Below, one piece after another: positions 33,875 to 42,997 of a DNA stretch of 64,000 nucleotides. Source of the DNA: CALARM01 sp964431735 (GTDB taxonomy: Bacteria > Vulcanimicrobiota > SpSt-956 > JAKJGF01); assembly GCA_964431735.1 (NCBI GenBank), contig CAYSLJ010000011.1, forward strand, positions 1 through 64,000, in the 5' to 3' direction. Numbering within the stretch: the first letter of the stretch is position 1; each line of letters opens with the position of its first letter. Below the pieces are notes generated by a model that saw only the letters and a program-made list of their open reading frames with translations, searched no databases and was not told the origin of the DNA. The position numbers were made by a program, and so were the translations under genes.

Positions 33875-34913
33875 ACCGATTACTCAAAAGTTCATTATAT
33901 GTATTTCCATATTAATGGTTATATTGTTCGTATTTAAAGGTATTAACTATCTTCTCATAAGATTATCTCTGACAAAGGTAAAAATTGTCTTTATAAATTA
34001 TAATTCCGAATATAGAAGGATCTACTCTGTTAATATTGATGGGTCGGAACTAACTATTCTTTCTGATAATAATGGAAAAAAATCATCTCCTGTATGGTCT
34101 CCTGACGGCAGTAAAATAGCTTTTATCAATAGAGAAAACAAATACTCGCAAATATATGTCATGAACAGTAACGGAACCAATAAAATCAAAGTGGCAGACC
34201 CTTCAGAAGAAATCTGGAGCATATCCTGGTCAAAAAAGGGGGAAAAAATTCTCTACAGTTCTGGTACCAGAAAAAAAACCGATATATTTCTGATAGGCTG
34301 TGATGGTAAGGGAAAAAAACAACTCACTGACAATAAAGCAAAAAATTTACATCCATTCTGGTCTCCTGACAACAGACATATCGTATACGAAGCTCTTTAC
34401 GGTCAGGAAGACGGACGTATTTATATAATGGATAGTAATGGAGATAATCATAGAAAATTGACAGATAACACATGGAAAGAAAGCCATCCTGTCTGGTCTC
34501 CTGACGGAAAAAAAATAATGTTTATAGAAATAATATTAAAAATTAATAAAGAAATATGTACTATAAATCCTGACGGAACAGAAAAAAATAATATTACAAA
34601 AAATGAAGGAAATGACTATTTTGCATCATGGTCTCCAGACAGTAAAAAAATAGCCTTTCAGTCGGACCGTGATGGCAATACAGAAATATATGTTATAAAT
34701 GCAGACGGAACAGATGTAAGGCGACTTACCAGGAATCCTAAGGGAACAGACTGGAATCCTTTATGGTCTCCCGGAGGGGATCATATTATTTTTATTTCCG
34801 ATATGGAAAAAGGTTATAATAATATCTATATGGTTGATTTAAACGGAAGAAATTTAAGAAAATTAATTAATATGCCTTACAATATAAGCCAGCCAGATCT
34901 GATATTAAAGTGA
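33861..34913 (+). CDS. TolB-like WD40/PD40 beta-propeller membrane protein
   Basis: A 350-residue protein with one N-terminal TM helix (~10-33). Six to seven propeller blades follow, marked by repeated WSPDGSKIAF / WSPDNRHIVY and IYVMNSNG / IYIMDSNG segments. This is the TolB/DPP6-N type of beta-propeller facing the outside of the membrane. It lacks the TolB N-terminal domain and no Tol-Pal genes are nearby, so it is a TolB-like propeller rather than TolB itself. It overlaps the previous gene by 14 bases and precedes dut by 19 bases, so all three may be one transcript. Its ligand is unknown. Confidence 0.85.
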   Translation: MNVSKPITQKFIICISILMVILFVFKGINYLLIRLSLTKVKIVFINYNSEYRRIYSVNIDGSELTILSDNNGKKSSPVWSPDGSKIAFINRENKYSQIYVMNSNGTNKIKVADPSEEIWSISWSKKGEKILYSSGTRKKTDIFLIGCDGKGKKQLTDNKAKNLHPFWSPDNRHIVYEALYGQEDGRIYIMDSNGDNHRKLTDNTWKESHPVWSPDGKKIMFIEIILKINKEICTINPDGTEKNNITKNEGNDYFASWSPDSKKIAFQSDRDGNTEIYVINADGTDVRRLTRNPKGTDWNPLWSPGGDHIIFISDMEKGYNNIYMVDLNGRNLRKLINMPYNISQPDLILK

Positions 34914-34932
34914 ACAGTGAAAGGATAAAATT

Positions 34933-35370
34933 ATGAAGCATATAGACATAAAATTTAAAAAACTTAATTCTCAAAGTATAATACCGGAATATATGAGTAA
35001 TTTCGCATCAGGCGCTGACATATATGCCTGTGAAGAACTTTTAATAGAGCCGGGAGACATAAAACTCGTATCTACAGGTTTTTCCATGGCAATACCTGAA
35101 GGATTTGAGGGACAGATAAGACCAAGAAGCGGCCTGGCATTAACGCATGGTATAAGTGTGCTGAATAGTCCTGGAACGATTGACAGTGATTATAGAGGTG
35201 AAGTAAAGGTTATTCTCATTAACATGGGGAAGAAAGCTTTTACGGTAAAACATGGAGACAGAATTGCCCAGCTTGTCATAACTGAAGCAGTCAGAGCATC
35301 CTTTCAAACAGTAGATCAACTTGATGAAACACAGAGAAGTGAAGGAGGCTTCGGACATACGGGTTTCTGA
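34933..35370 (+). CDS. dut: Deoxyuridine 5'-triphosphate nucleotidohydrolase
   Basis: Trimeric dUTPase that turns dUTP into dUMP, keeping uracil out of DNA and feeding dTMP synthesis. The 145-residue length is standard. All five motifs are visible: ASGADIYA, RPRSGLAL (with the phosphate-binding Ser), the substrate loop GTIDSDYRGEVKV, GDRIAQLVI and the C-terminal lid RSEGGFGHTGF. ATG 34933 has AAGGAT upstream. It ends five bases before the convergent Pro-rich protein gene. Confidence 0.97.
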   Translation: MKHIDIKFKKLNSQSIIPEYMSNFASGADIYACEELLIEPGDIKLVSTGFSMAIPEGFEGQIRPRSGLALTHGISVLNSPGTIDSDYRGEVKVILINMGKKAFTVKHGDRIAQLVITEAVRASFQTVDQLDETQRSEGGFGHTGF

Positions 35371-35375
35371 AAGAA

Positions 35376-36158
35376 TCATAGTTTTTTCTTTTTACTTAAA
35401 AAATAAATCAATACAGGAAAAATAATCATAACTGCTGCTCCTATATAAAATTCGAGGGGTATTTCTTTAAGCCCTTTTCCATGTCCCGTCGGCATAGGAG
35501 GAGTATTTTCTTCCGGTAAAGGAGAAACCTGATTGCCATTCGGTTCGGAAGGAGCAGTATTTGCATCGGAACTTCCCGGCTCGTATGGTTCCACTTCGCC
35601 GGTCTTACCCGTCTCTGTGCTGTCTTTAACAGAACCGTTCGGTTCAAAAGGTACAACTTCTTCTTTCTGAGTCGGCGTGGGTTTTACCTTCTCAGGAGCA
35701 GGGGTTTCCTGTTCATATGGTTCAACTACCGAAGGAGGTTCTGTCTCAGGTGGTTTATCAACAGAAGGAGTTTCTCCGAAAGGTACAAGGTCATCGGCAG
35801 GTAATTTACCGCCGGAAGGAGTAACAGACTCAGGTTCCTGTCCGTAAGGTTCAAGGCCTGAAGAACTGGAGGGCTTTTTCTCTTCCCCGTAAGGTTTAAG
35901 CTCTGACGAAGTATCTGATTTCTTTGTCGGTTTTGCCGTAGGCACAGATTTCATTGTCGGGAAAGTTTTTATTGTAGGAAAAGGTTTCATGGTAGGCATA
36001 TCAGGCATATTACTTCTATCAGGTATGGCTGGCACAGAAGGCATTACAGGATTAACAGGAGAATTCGGGGCGGAAAAACTCTGACGATTTTCTGCATAGA
36101 TACCCCTTATCTGAAGCAAACATAACATGAATATTAAATATAATAACATTCTTTTCAT
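35376..36158 (-). CDS. Pro-rich exported protein with C-terminal TM anchor
   Basis: A 260-residue protein with an N-terminal signal peptide (~1-22) and a C-terminal TM helix (~236-255) followed by KKKK. Between them is a Pro/Glu-rich low-complexity region. It contains Met/Pro/Thr repeats (TMKPFPTIKTFPTMK) and six spaced copies of a short motif such as LKPYGEE, LEPYGQE, LVPFGET and VEPYEQE. The C-terminal helix plus basic tail looks like a cell-surface retention signal. It begins one base after the hydF stop, so it is probably co-transcribed with aspA and hydF, although no functional link is evident. Confidence 0.6.
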   Translation of the reverse strand: MKRMLLYLIFMLCLLQIRGIYAENRQSFSAPNSPVNPVMPSVPAIPDRSNMPDMPTMKPFPTIKTFPTMKSVPTAKPTKKSDTSSELKPYGEEKKPSSSSGLEPYGQEPESVTPSGGKLPADDLVPFGETPSVDKPPETEPPSVVEPYEQETPAPEKVKPTPTQKEEVVPFEPNGSVKDSTETGKTGEVEPYEPGSSDANTAPSEPNGNQVSPLPEENTPPMPTGHGKGLKEIPLEFYIGAAVMIIFPVLIYFLSKKKKL

Positions 36159-36159
36159 C

Positions 36160-37407
36160 TTAATACGTCCTTTTTTCTCTTCTATAAGCGTCCAGAGCGG
36201 CCGGAAATGGTGAAAGAACCCTTTCTATAACTCCCTGTATAAAGGAAATACACAGACCATAATTGGTTACAGGCACCCCCTCCTGCCTTGCTTTATGAAT
36301 CCTGAATAACATTTCTCTTCTCGTAAGCATACATCCTCCGCAGTGCACAACAAGCTTATATTCTTTAAGATTTTCAGGATAGTCTCTTCCGCAGGACGTA
36401 TCAATCTGAATATCTCCGCCTATATGCTGTCTTAACCATCGCGGAATTTTTACTCTTCCTATGTCATCTTCTATAGGATGGTGACTGCATGCTTCACCTA
36501 TAAGTATTTTATCACCAGGTTTTAATTTATCTATTGCAGAAACACTTCTGGCCGCTTCTACAATATCACCTTTATACCGTGCGAAGAGTACAGAAAAAGT
36601 AGTGCATTTGATATGTCCGGGAGTGTCTGCCACCATTTTAAGAACTACCTGTGAATCACATACTGCTATATCAGGAGGATTCTTAAGATTATTCAATATA
36701 TGGGCATATTCTCTTTCTTTGACTACAAGGGCTGCGCCGTCATTATCCAGAACATCTCTTATAGCCTGTACCTGTGGAAGAATAAGTCGTCCTTTCGGAG
36801 CCTGCAGATCTATAGGGACAACAAGAACCGCTATACCACCCGGTGTCATGAGATCGCCTATAAGAGGAGGGGGATTAAAAAATTCTTCAGGACAGATATA
36901 AATTAAATGTTTTTTCAATTCATTTACATATTTATCCTTTTTCCCGGCATCTATACTCGAACATAGCAGGAATCTTTCAGTTTTCGTTCTTAAATCTTCC
37001 AGAAAAGAAGAAGAAGGTTCTTTTAAATCGATTTTATTTACTGCAACTATGGAAGGGGTGTTCCTTTTTTTTGCTTCTTCTAAAATTTTTTCTTCATATT
37101 CTCCCCACTCATCAGGTTCTGTTATGATTATAATCACATCTGAACGGTCAAAAATCTTGCCTGTTTTTTTAATTCTCAATTCTGCAAGAGTCGAAGTATC
37201 ATCAAGGCCTGCTGTATCAAGGAATACTACAGGCCCCAGAGGTAACAGTTCCATTGATTTCTCAACTACATCTGTTGTAGTGCCCGGCACAGGCGATGTT
37301 ATTGCCACGTCCTGTGAAGCAACCATATTGAGAAAACTTGATTTTCCCACATTGGTTCTCCCGAAAAGACCTATCTGTAATCTCAAAGATTTCGGTGTTT
37401 TTTGCAT
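36160..37407 (-). CDS. hydF: [FeFe]-hydrogenase maturation GTPase
   Basis: Scaffold GTPase on which the diiron subcluster of [FeFe]-hydrogenase is assembled before transfer to apo-HydA. The 415-residue length is normal. The GTPase P-loop is GRTNVGKS at 16-23, with the switch PGTTTD and DTAGLDD downstream. The C-terminal cluster motif is complete: Cys307-x-His309, then His355-Cys356-x2-Cys359 (VVHCGGCML). HydE, HydG and the hydrogenase itself are not in the window. It lies 40 bases downstream of aspA on the same strand. Its presence shows the organism makes [FeFe]-hydrogenase. Confidence 0.96.
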   Translation of the reverse strand: MQKTPKSLRLQIGLFGRTNVGKSSFLNMVASQDVAITSPVPGTTTDVVEKSMELLPLGPVVFLDTAGLDDTSTLAELRIKKTGKIFDRSDVIIIITEPDEWGEYEEKILEEAKKRNTPSIVAVNKIDLKEPSSSFLEDLRTKTERFLLCSSIDAGKKDKYVNELKKHLIYICPEEFFNPPPLIGDLMTPGGIAVLVVPIDLQAPKGRLILPQVQAIRDVLDNDGAALVVKEREYAHILNNLKNPPDIAVCDSQVVLKMVADTPGHIKCTTFSVLFARYKGDIVEAARSVSAIDKLKPGDKILIGEACSHHPIEDDIGRVKIPRWLRQHIGGDIQIDTSCGRDYPENLKEYKLVVHCGGCMLTRREMLFRIHKARQEGVPVTNYGLCISFIQGVIERVLSPFPAALDAYRREKRTY

Positions 37408-37438
37408 AAAAATCTCATCCTTATTTAATGAAGAGCCG

Positions 37439-37459
37439 CATTACGCGTTACGCGTTACG
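37439..37459. repeat. CGTNACG heptads forming the aspA 3' end
   Basis: CATTACG, CGTTACG, CGTTACG. On the minus strand they encode the last residues (Arg-Asn-Ala) and the TAA stop of aspA. Confidence 0.75.
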
Positions 37460-38848
37460 ATTCTCATATAAATCTTCCTTTCTGAATCCGAGACTCATAA
37501 GTTTATATGGCGATAAAACCCTTTCAACCATTTCTTTTCCCAGTTTATTACTTAAAAATTCTCTTAAATTTTTATGTTCCGACGCAAAAAATTCTTTAAT
37601 GATTTCAGTACATGCTTCATATCCGACATACGGTATGAAGGCAGTTACTATTACAGGGCTCCTGTCAAAATATTCCCTGCATAGATCTTTATTTGCCTTT
37701 ATCTGTTCAACATAACCGGTTAACATACTATTTGTATTTATGAGCAACTCAATGGTTTCCAGCATGGCAAAAGATAGAAGTGGCATAAATTCATTTATCT
37801 GAAAAGTACTTCTTGACGTTGTTTCACATATAATAAAATCATTTGCCATAACCTTTATACCTGCCTGAATTGCCGCTTCTGCCATAACAGGATTGACTTT
37901 CCCCGGCATGACGGAAGAACCTGCCTGTACAGGAGGCAGCACTATTTCTCCCAGAAGATTTAACATACGAAGATCGTTTGAAATCTTTATAATATTACTG
38001 GCATGGCTTTTCATAATACCTGAAGTTTCTACAAAAGAATCACTGCTGGCAGTCTGATCCATAACATTTTCTCCTCTTGCTATACCAAGTCCTGTAATAT
38101 CTCTTAATTTTTCTATAACGAGAAATATATAACTTCTCGGAGCACAGAGTCCTGTTCCGACTGATGTTCCCCCTATATTTACAGTTCTCAACCTTTCTTC
38201 ACACTTAAAGGTTCTCCATCTATCCCGGGCAATTGCTTCTGCAAAACAGGAAAATTCCGCTCCCAGTGTAACAGGAACTCCTTCCTGAAGCTCTGTACGG
38301 CCTATCTTAACTATTTCTGCAAATTCTTTCTCTTTTTTCTGAAAGGCCCCCTGAAGTTCTGCAATTTTCTGGCTTAAATTTCTTAGGCCCAGTATGGCAG
38401 CTATTTTTACTGCTGTCGGATAGGTATCGTTTGTTGACTGATGAAGATTTACCGTTTCAATGGGATGGATAAAAGAATATTCTCCTTTATGCCTCCCTGA
38501 AAGTTCTATTGCCCTGTTTGCAATGACTTCATTTATATTCATATTGGTGGAAGTACCTGCTCCGCCCTGGAGAGCATCTACAGGGAAACTGTCCGAAAGA
38601 TGGCCTTCTATGATTTCATCACAGGCAAATTCTATTACTTCAGCTTTCTCCCTTTCTATATAGCCCAGTTCAAAATTTGCAAGACAGCAGGCTTTTTTCA
38701 CCATAGCAAGGGCTTTTATAAGGGCACTGTTTACTCTATATCCTGTGAGACTGAAATTTTCTTTTCCTCTTTCCGTATGGATACCCCAGTATACATGGTC
38801 AGGAATATCTTTTTCTCCCAGTAAATCATGTTCTTTTCGATAATTCAT
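37448..38848 (-). CDS. aspA: Aspartate ammonia-lyase
   Basis: Splits aspartate into fumarate and ammonia. The 466-residue protein has the aspartase opening EHDLLGEKDIPDHVYWGIHT and the superfamily signature GSSVMPGKVNPV, the flexible active-site loop. Aspartase is preferred over fumarase because of the N-terminal pattern and TNMNINEVIANRA. Its last three residues and stop lie in CGTNACG heptads, so the native C-terminus may have been replaced. hydF is the next gene down. aspA is known to sit beside hydE/hydF in some anaerobes, where it may supply ammonia for the bridging amine of the H-cluster; here that link is inferred. Confidence 0.93.
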   Translation of the reverse strand: MNYRKEHDLLGEKDIPDHVYWGIHTERGKENFSLTGYRVNSALIKALAMVKKACCLANFELGYIEREKAEVIEFACDEIIEGHLSDSFPVDALQGGAGTSTNMNINEVIANRAIELSGRHKGEYSFIHPIETVNLHQSTNDTYPTAVKIAAILGLRNLSQKIAELQGAFQKKEKEFAEIVKIGRTELQEGVPVTLGAEFSCFAEAIARDRWRTFKCEERLRTVNIGGTSVGTGLCAPRSYIFLVIEKLRDITGLGIARGENVMDQTASSDSFVETSGIMKSHASNIIKISNDLRMLNLLGEIVLPPVQAGSSVMPGKVNPVMAEAAIQAGIKVMANDFIICETTSRSTFQINEFMPLLSFAMLETIELLINTNSMLTGYVEQIKANKDLCREYFDRSPVIVTAFIPYVGYEACTEIIKEFFASEHKNLREFLSNKLGKEMVERVLSPYKLMSLGFRKEDLYENRNA

Positions 38849-38978
38849 TTTATTCTCCTATGAGTTTTATTACAGATATTATAGTGTATTTAGAATTTAA
38901 ATTGTCATGACGCGTAAATATAATATTTTACATTTAAGAAAATGTCAAATATTTATAGTTATATTTTATTTCATAAGT

Positions 38979-39069
38979 TAAATTATTTAGATAAACTGCT
39001 TCTACATAATTTTCATTTAAAGCTTAATTTTACGGCATTAAAAATAAAAATTCCTATACCTTTAAATTA
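38979..39069. repeat. ~92-bp dispersed repeat, copy 1
   Basis: AT-rich block with the landmarks AAATTATTTAGATAAACT, TCTAC/GTACATAATTTT and AAAAATTCCTATACC. It recurs at 45428-45519 and 48397-48489 in the same orientation. It lies in the 468-base gap between aspA and the first CNNM gene. The rest of that gap is AT-rich, with one CGTNACG unit near 38908 and a small frame at 39222. Confidence 0.75.
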
Positions 39070-39221
39070 CATAGTAAAGACTGAATAATGTCCTATTCTT
39101 TTCATTTTTCACTACTCACTCAGGTAATCCAATCGACTATTGGCAAGATTTACATTATATGATATTATAAATAAAATATCTTTATACAGAGAGGAATTTA
39201 AACGGCATTTTGCCAGGAATT

Positions 39222-39320
39222 ATGGGAAATGACTGTACAATTACGCCTCACGAAGAACCGCCTGATGAGGAACCGCCCAATTCATATATAACTCCCTCTC
39301 ACAGGAATGAGGGGTCATGA
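39222..39320 (+). CDS. Possible 32-residue upstream peptide
   Basis: Open frame from ATG 39222 (preceded by CAGGAATT) to a TGA that overlaps the start of the next gene as ATGA. The product contains HEEPPDEEPP and no hydrophobic stretch. The overlap suggests translational coupling to the CNNM gene. Composition and length are weak evidence, so it may not be a gene. Confidence 0.25.
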   Translation: MGNDCTITPHEEPPDEEPPNSYITPSHRNEGS

Positions 39321-40633
39321 GTATTTTACCTGCAGGAATAATTTTAATTTTTATCCTTGTAAGTGCTTTTTATGTAGGAGCAGAATTTTCTGTTGTAAGT
39401 TCCAGGCGGAGTCGTATAAAACAGATGGCAGAAGAAGGAAACTTCATGGCTATCCGTCTGTTATCTGTAATGCAGGATTCTAAAAAATTAAATCGTTATA
39501 TAGCCTGCTGTCAGATAGGTATTACTATTTCCAGCCTTCTTCTCGGTTCTTACGGAGAAGCTACACTGGCAAGACAACTCGCTCCTGTATTTCAAAAACT
39601 GGGAAACTTCCAGGAAGTGGCTGCCCATTCTACAGCAGCGCTGGTAATACTCTTATTATTAACAGGAATACTGCTGGTTTTCGGAGAACTTATTCCCAAA
39701 TACCTTTCTTTACAGTATCCGACTCAAACTGCTCTTATCACAATTTTACCTATGTCCTGGTCTATGTCCCTCTTTTCCTGGTTCATTCCTGTAATCAGCA
39801 CAAGTGGTTCCATAGTACTTAAACTTATCGGTAAAGATGAAGCGGCACACAGGCATATCCATTCCCCGGAAGAAATTGATCTCCTTATTGCAGAAAGCAG
39901 AGACGGAGGACTCCTTGAACCTGATGAGCATAAGAGATTACATCAGGCTCTTCAACTCAGTATAAGGCCGGCCCATCAGTTGATGGTTCCAAGGCTTCAT
40001 ATCAATGCCATTGATCTGGAAACCCCCGTTGACGAAATACTTGAAAAAGTCGCTCAGAGCCCATATACAAGACTTCCTGTTTATAAAGGTACAATTGATA
40101 ATATAATTGGTATGATTAACATAAAAGATATGGTCATGCATTACTTAAAATATGGGAATATCAAGTCCATTGACAGGTTAATGAGACCTGCACTGTTCAT
40201 ACCTGATACTGTAAAAGCCGACAGATTGCTCTCTATGTTAAAAGAAAAAAAATGCCATCAGGCTATGATAGTAGATGAATTTGGTGGTGTTGCAGGCCTT
40301 ATAACACTTGAGGATGTACTGGCAGAACTTGTGGGAGACGTAGAAGATGAATTTAAAACCCACCAGCTCAGGGCCGAGGCTTTGCCTGACGGAAGGGTAC
40401 GTTTACCCGGTATTATGCGGCTCGATGAAGCAGAACAGTGGACAGGTGTTCTATGGGAAGGTAATGTTGATACAATAGGAGGATATGTAACTGAAATACT
40501 CGGTCATCTTCCCAGAGCAGGGGAACATATTACTATTGACGGTATAGAACTGGAAATTGAAGAGATCAACCATCGTGCTATCCGTTCCATTCTGGTAAAA
40601 CCTGTTTCACAGGAGGAAGCAAATAATGGATAG
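39317..40633 (+). CDS. CNNM/CorC-type membrane protein (DUF21-CBS-CorC), first copy
   Basis: A 438-residue protein. DUF21/CNNM membrane domain with three to four helices (~1-180), CBS pair (~200-330, LMVPRLHINAIDL, YTRLPVYKGTIDNIIGMI, MIVDEFGGVAGLITLEDVLAELVGD) and C-terminal CorC/HlyC domain. Members are implicated in magnesium or other divalent cation efflux; older annotations call them hemolysins. ATG 39317 has GAGGGG upstream and overlaps a small upstream frame. The next gene, a paralogue, overlaps its end by eight bases, and the pair may form a heteromer. Confidence 0.93.
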   Translation: MSILPAGIILIFILVSAFYVGAEFSVVSSRRSRIKQMAEEGNFMAIRLLSVMQDSKKLNRYIACCQIGITISSLLLGSYGEATLARQLAPVFQKLGNFQEVAAHSTAALVILLLLTGILLVFGELIPKYLSLQYPTQTALITILPMSWSMSLFSWFIPVISTSGSIVLKLIGKDEAAHRHIHSPEEIDLLIAESRDGGLLEPDEHKRLHQALQLSIRPAHQLMVPRLHINAIDLETPVDEILEKVAQSPYTRLPVYKGTIDNIIGMINIKDMVMHYLKYGNIKSIDRLMRPALFIPDTVKADRLLSMLKEKKCHQAMIVDEFGGVAGLITLEDVLAELVGDVEDEFKTHQLRAEALPDGRVRLPGIMRLDEAEQWTGVLWEGNVDTIGGYVTEILGHLPRAGEHITIDGIELEIEEINHRAIRSILVKPVSQEEANNG

Positions 40634-41945
40634 CCTTTTTGTTATCTTCGTAATTGCCACACTTATAGGGCTGAACGGTTTATTCGTAGCAGCAGAATTT
40701 GCCATTGTAGGAACTACAAGAGCATTTATTGAAAGACAATACCTGCAGGGGAACAAACTGGCAGGTATTGTAAGAAAAATAATTCATAATCCGAAATATT
40801 TAGATAACTATACTACTACAGGCCAGCTGGGAATAACTCTGGCCAGTCTTGGGCTCGGTATGTACGGGGAACAAAAACTGGCTTTATGGGCTAAAGGCTT
40901 TCTCTTATACCTGGGACTGCCGGCATGGATTAATATTTATGTTATAGCCAAAATAATGGCAGTTACATGCCTTACCTATTTACATGTAGTTTTAGGTGAA
41001 ATGGTACCGAAGGTACTCGGTATGCTTATGGCAGAAAGAATATCCCTCTGGATTACACCTTTCATACTATGTGTCCAATGTATACTCTATCCCATGGTAA
41101 TAGGTTTCAATGCCATAGGAACAGGTATTTTAAAAATCATAGGTATAAAAAGACAGATTTCAGAAAGTGAACATTATTATACACCGGAAGAACTGGAATA
41201 TATTGTTAAAGAAAGCCATGAAGGAGGACTTCTCCGTCCGGAATCCGCTCAGGTTATAAGAGATCTGTTTGAATTCGGCGATTTGAGTGCCGGTGAAGTT
41301 ATGGTACCAAGGGTCAGAATGACAGGTATTCCTCTGGATGTAGATTTTGACGAACTTAATAAAATTGTTCATGACTCTTCTCACACAAGATATCCCGTAT
41401 ATGACGGAGATCTTGACCATATTGCAGGCATAATTCATATTAAAGATATATTCAGACGATTGCTCAAAAAAGAAAATATAGATAGAAAAGACCTCAGAGA
41501 AGTGCCATATGTACCTGAAACGGCAGAATTAAATGATGTCCTTCTTGTGATGGGTAAATTACGTTCTCATATGGTAGTGGTAATGGATGAACATGGAGGC
41601 ACGGCAGGGGTTATAACAATAGAGGATCTTTATGAAGAAGTGGTAGGAGAAATAGAAGAAGGAACAGGTAAAAGACCTGAAATATATGAAGACAGTAAAG
41701 GTATTACCCATGTAGAAGGTACTGTAAGACTTGAAAAACTCGGAGAACATTTAAATATAATGCTTGACCATGAAGAAGTAGATACAGTAAGCGGATTAAT
41801 ACTTGACATGCTCGGCCGCCCGCCTGTAATAGGGGACATACTCAGATACAGAGAGCTGAATTTTGAGGTAACCGATGTGGAAGGACAGGGTGTAAGAGAA
41901 TGTACTGTTATAAAAGAAGATCCAGATAAAGAAGGCACTCAATAG
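40626..41945 (+). CDS. CNNM/CorC-type membrane protein, second copy
   Basis: A 439-residue paralogue with the same domains: CNNM membrane region, CBS pair (VMVPRVRMTGIPL, HTRYPVYDGDLDHIAGII, VVMDEHGGTAGVITIEDLYEEVVGEIEE) and CorC/HlyC tail. The start overlaps the upstream stop by eight bases, with AGGAGG positioned in the previous gene, so expression is coupled. Paired genes of this family are common. Cation specificity cannot be read from the sequence. Confidence 0.93.
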   Translation: MDSLFVIFVIATLIGLNGLFVAAEFAIVGTTRAFIERQYLQGNKLAGIVRKIIHNPKYLDNYTTTGQLGITLASLGLGMYGEQKLALWAKGFLLYLGLPAWINIYVIAKIMAVTCLTYLHVVLGEMVPKVLGMLMAERISLWITPFILCVQCILYPMVIGFNAIGTGILKIIGIKRQISESEHYYTPEELEYIVKESHEGGLLRPESAQVIRDLFEFGDLSAGEVMVPRVRMTGIPLDVDFDELNKIVHDSSHTRYPVYDGDLDHIAGIIHIKDIFRRLLKKENIDRKDLREVPYVPETAELNDVLLVMGKLRSHMVVVMDEHGGTAGVITIEDLYEEVVGEIEEGTGKRPEIYEDSKGITHVEGTVRLEKLGEHLNIMLDHEEVDTVSGLILDMLGRPPVIGDILRYRELNFEVTDVEGQGVRECTVIKEDPDKEGTQ

Positions 41946-42079
41946 TAAGGATTGTAAAAAATAACCATATCATAAATCGTGACGCATTTTTACAGAGTTA
42001 TGTTCTTACAGTCCATGAATACCGTATGCATGGCCATTACAGCCCCTTATCCCGAAGATCCCGGACATCCCTGTCCATA

Positions 42080-42997
42080 TCATCTCTTTACATACTTCAA
42101 TACATCTTTTATATCGTCTTCCGAAAAATCAAATGTTTTCAATTTAGCACGTAATAATGCTTCCGACGTATCTTTATTTACAAGTTCTTTTAACTTCTCC
42201 AGTTTATCTTCCGATATCTTTCCTTTCAGATTATCCAGAGTTTCATTCGTAACCATTATATATATGCCATGATCCAGATAATATATAAGTCTGTCACGGA
42301 GAGGTTCATAATCGGTAGAAATCGTTCCTATCATATTAAAATATATTTTTGCATTCATCCTGTCACCCAGTAATCTATAGGAATGACCTATTATACGAAG
42401 GGAATTAACGCAATCTATATCGATATTCGTATTATCTTCATCAGGATAGTGTGTAATATTATCGAGAGCTTTTCTGGCATAATTTATTGCCATATTATAA
42501 TTTTTCACTTTATGGAAATAAATATAAGCAAGCCCCTGATAAAGATCATAATTTCTGGGGTTATTCATTATACCTTCTTCAAGAAAATCTATTCCTTCGT
42601 CCGGTTGATTGAGCGTGATAGCAAGAAAATAACCTCCAAAATCATAGGCTTTAATAAAATGATTATCCAGCCATGTAATAAATCTTAATATTGGTAATAT
42701 CTGTTCCCCTTCAGTCTTAAAAAGATTACCACTCGGTTTTACATCTTTTCTGGGGCCATAAAAGGTTGCATGAGAGGTTTCCGTATGATAATTAAGCACT
42801 CTTCCCCATAACACGGCAGCCATAGTTTTTCTCGTTTCTCCGAAAATAACTGCAGCCATATTAACCGAATGATTGTAAACACTTTCAACTCCCGGATTGA
42901 TAACTTTTATATAAGGTTTATCAAGATAAAATCTAAAACCAACAAGAATAGAAAAAAGAATGATAGCAATAACAATTCTTGTGGAAGTATGCATCAT
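42080..42997 (-). CDS. Membrane-anchored TPR-like protein of an ABC exporter operon
   Basis: A 305-residue protein with one N-terminal TM helix (~6-25), a conserved-looking stretch rich in aromatic and charged residues (ETRKTMAAVLWGRVLNYH), and TPR-like helical pairs from ~110 on (GIDFLEEGIMNNPRNYDLY, MAINYARKAL). It overlaps the His/Cys-rich gene by four bases (ATGA) and is last in the run ATPase-permease-His/Cys protein-TPR. It probably acts outside the cytoplasmic membrane as an accessory to the exporter. The exact role is unknown. Confidence 0.7.
   Translation of the reverse strand: MMHTSTRIVIAIILFSILVGFRFYLDKPYIKVINPGVESVYNHSVNMAAVIFGETRKTMAAVLWGRVLNYHTETSHATFYGPRKDVKPSGNLFKTEGEQILPILRFITWLDNHFIKAYDFGGYFLAITLNQPDEGIDFLEEGIMNNPRNYDLYQGLAYIYFHKVKNYNMAINYARKALDNITHYPDEDNTNIDIDCVNSLRIIGHSYRLLGDRMNAKIYFNMIGTISTDYEPLRDRLIYYLDHGIYIMVTNETLDNLKGKISEDKLEKLKELVNKDTSEALLRAKLKTFDFSEDDIKDVLKYVKR

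Noticed and set aside
33861..34913. Calling the propeller protein tolB of a Tol-Pal system
   Set aside because: It lacks the TolB N-terminal domain and cleavable signal, and no tolQRA or pal is adjacent.
41979..42272. 97-codon plus-strand frame antisense to the TPR gene
   Set aside because: It is a shadow of the minus-strand TPR-like gene end; its composition and lack of ribosome site do not support coding.
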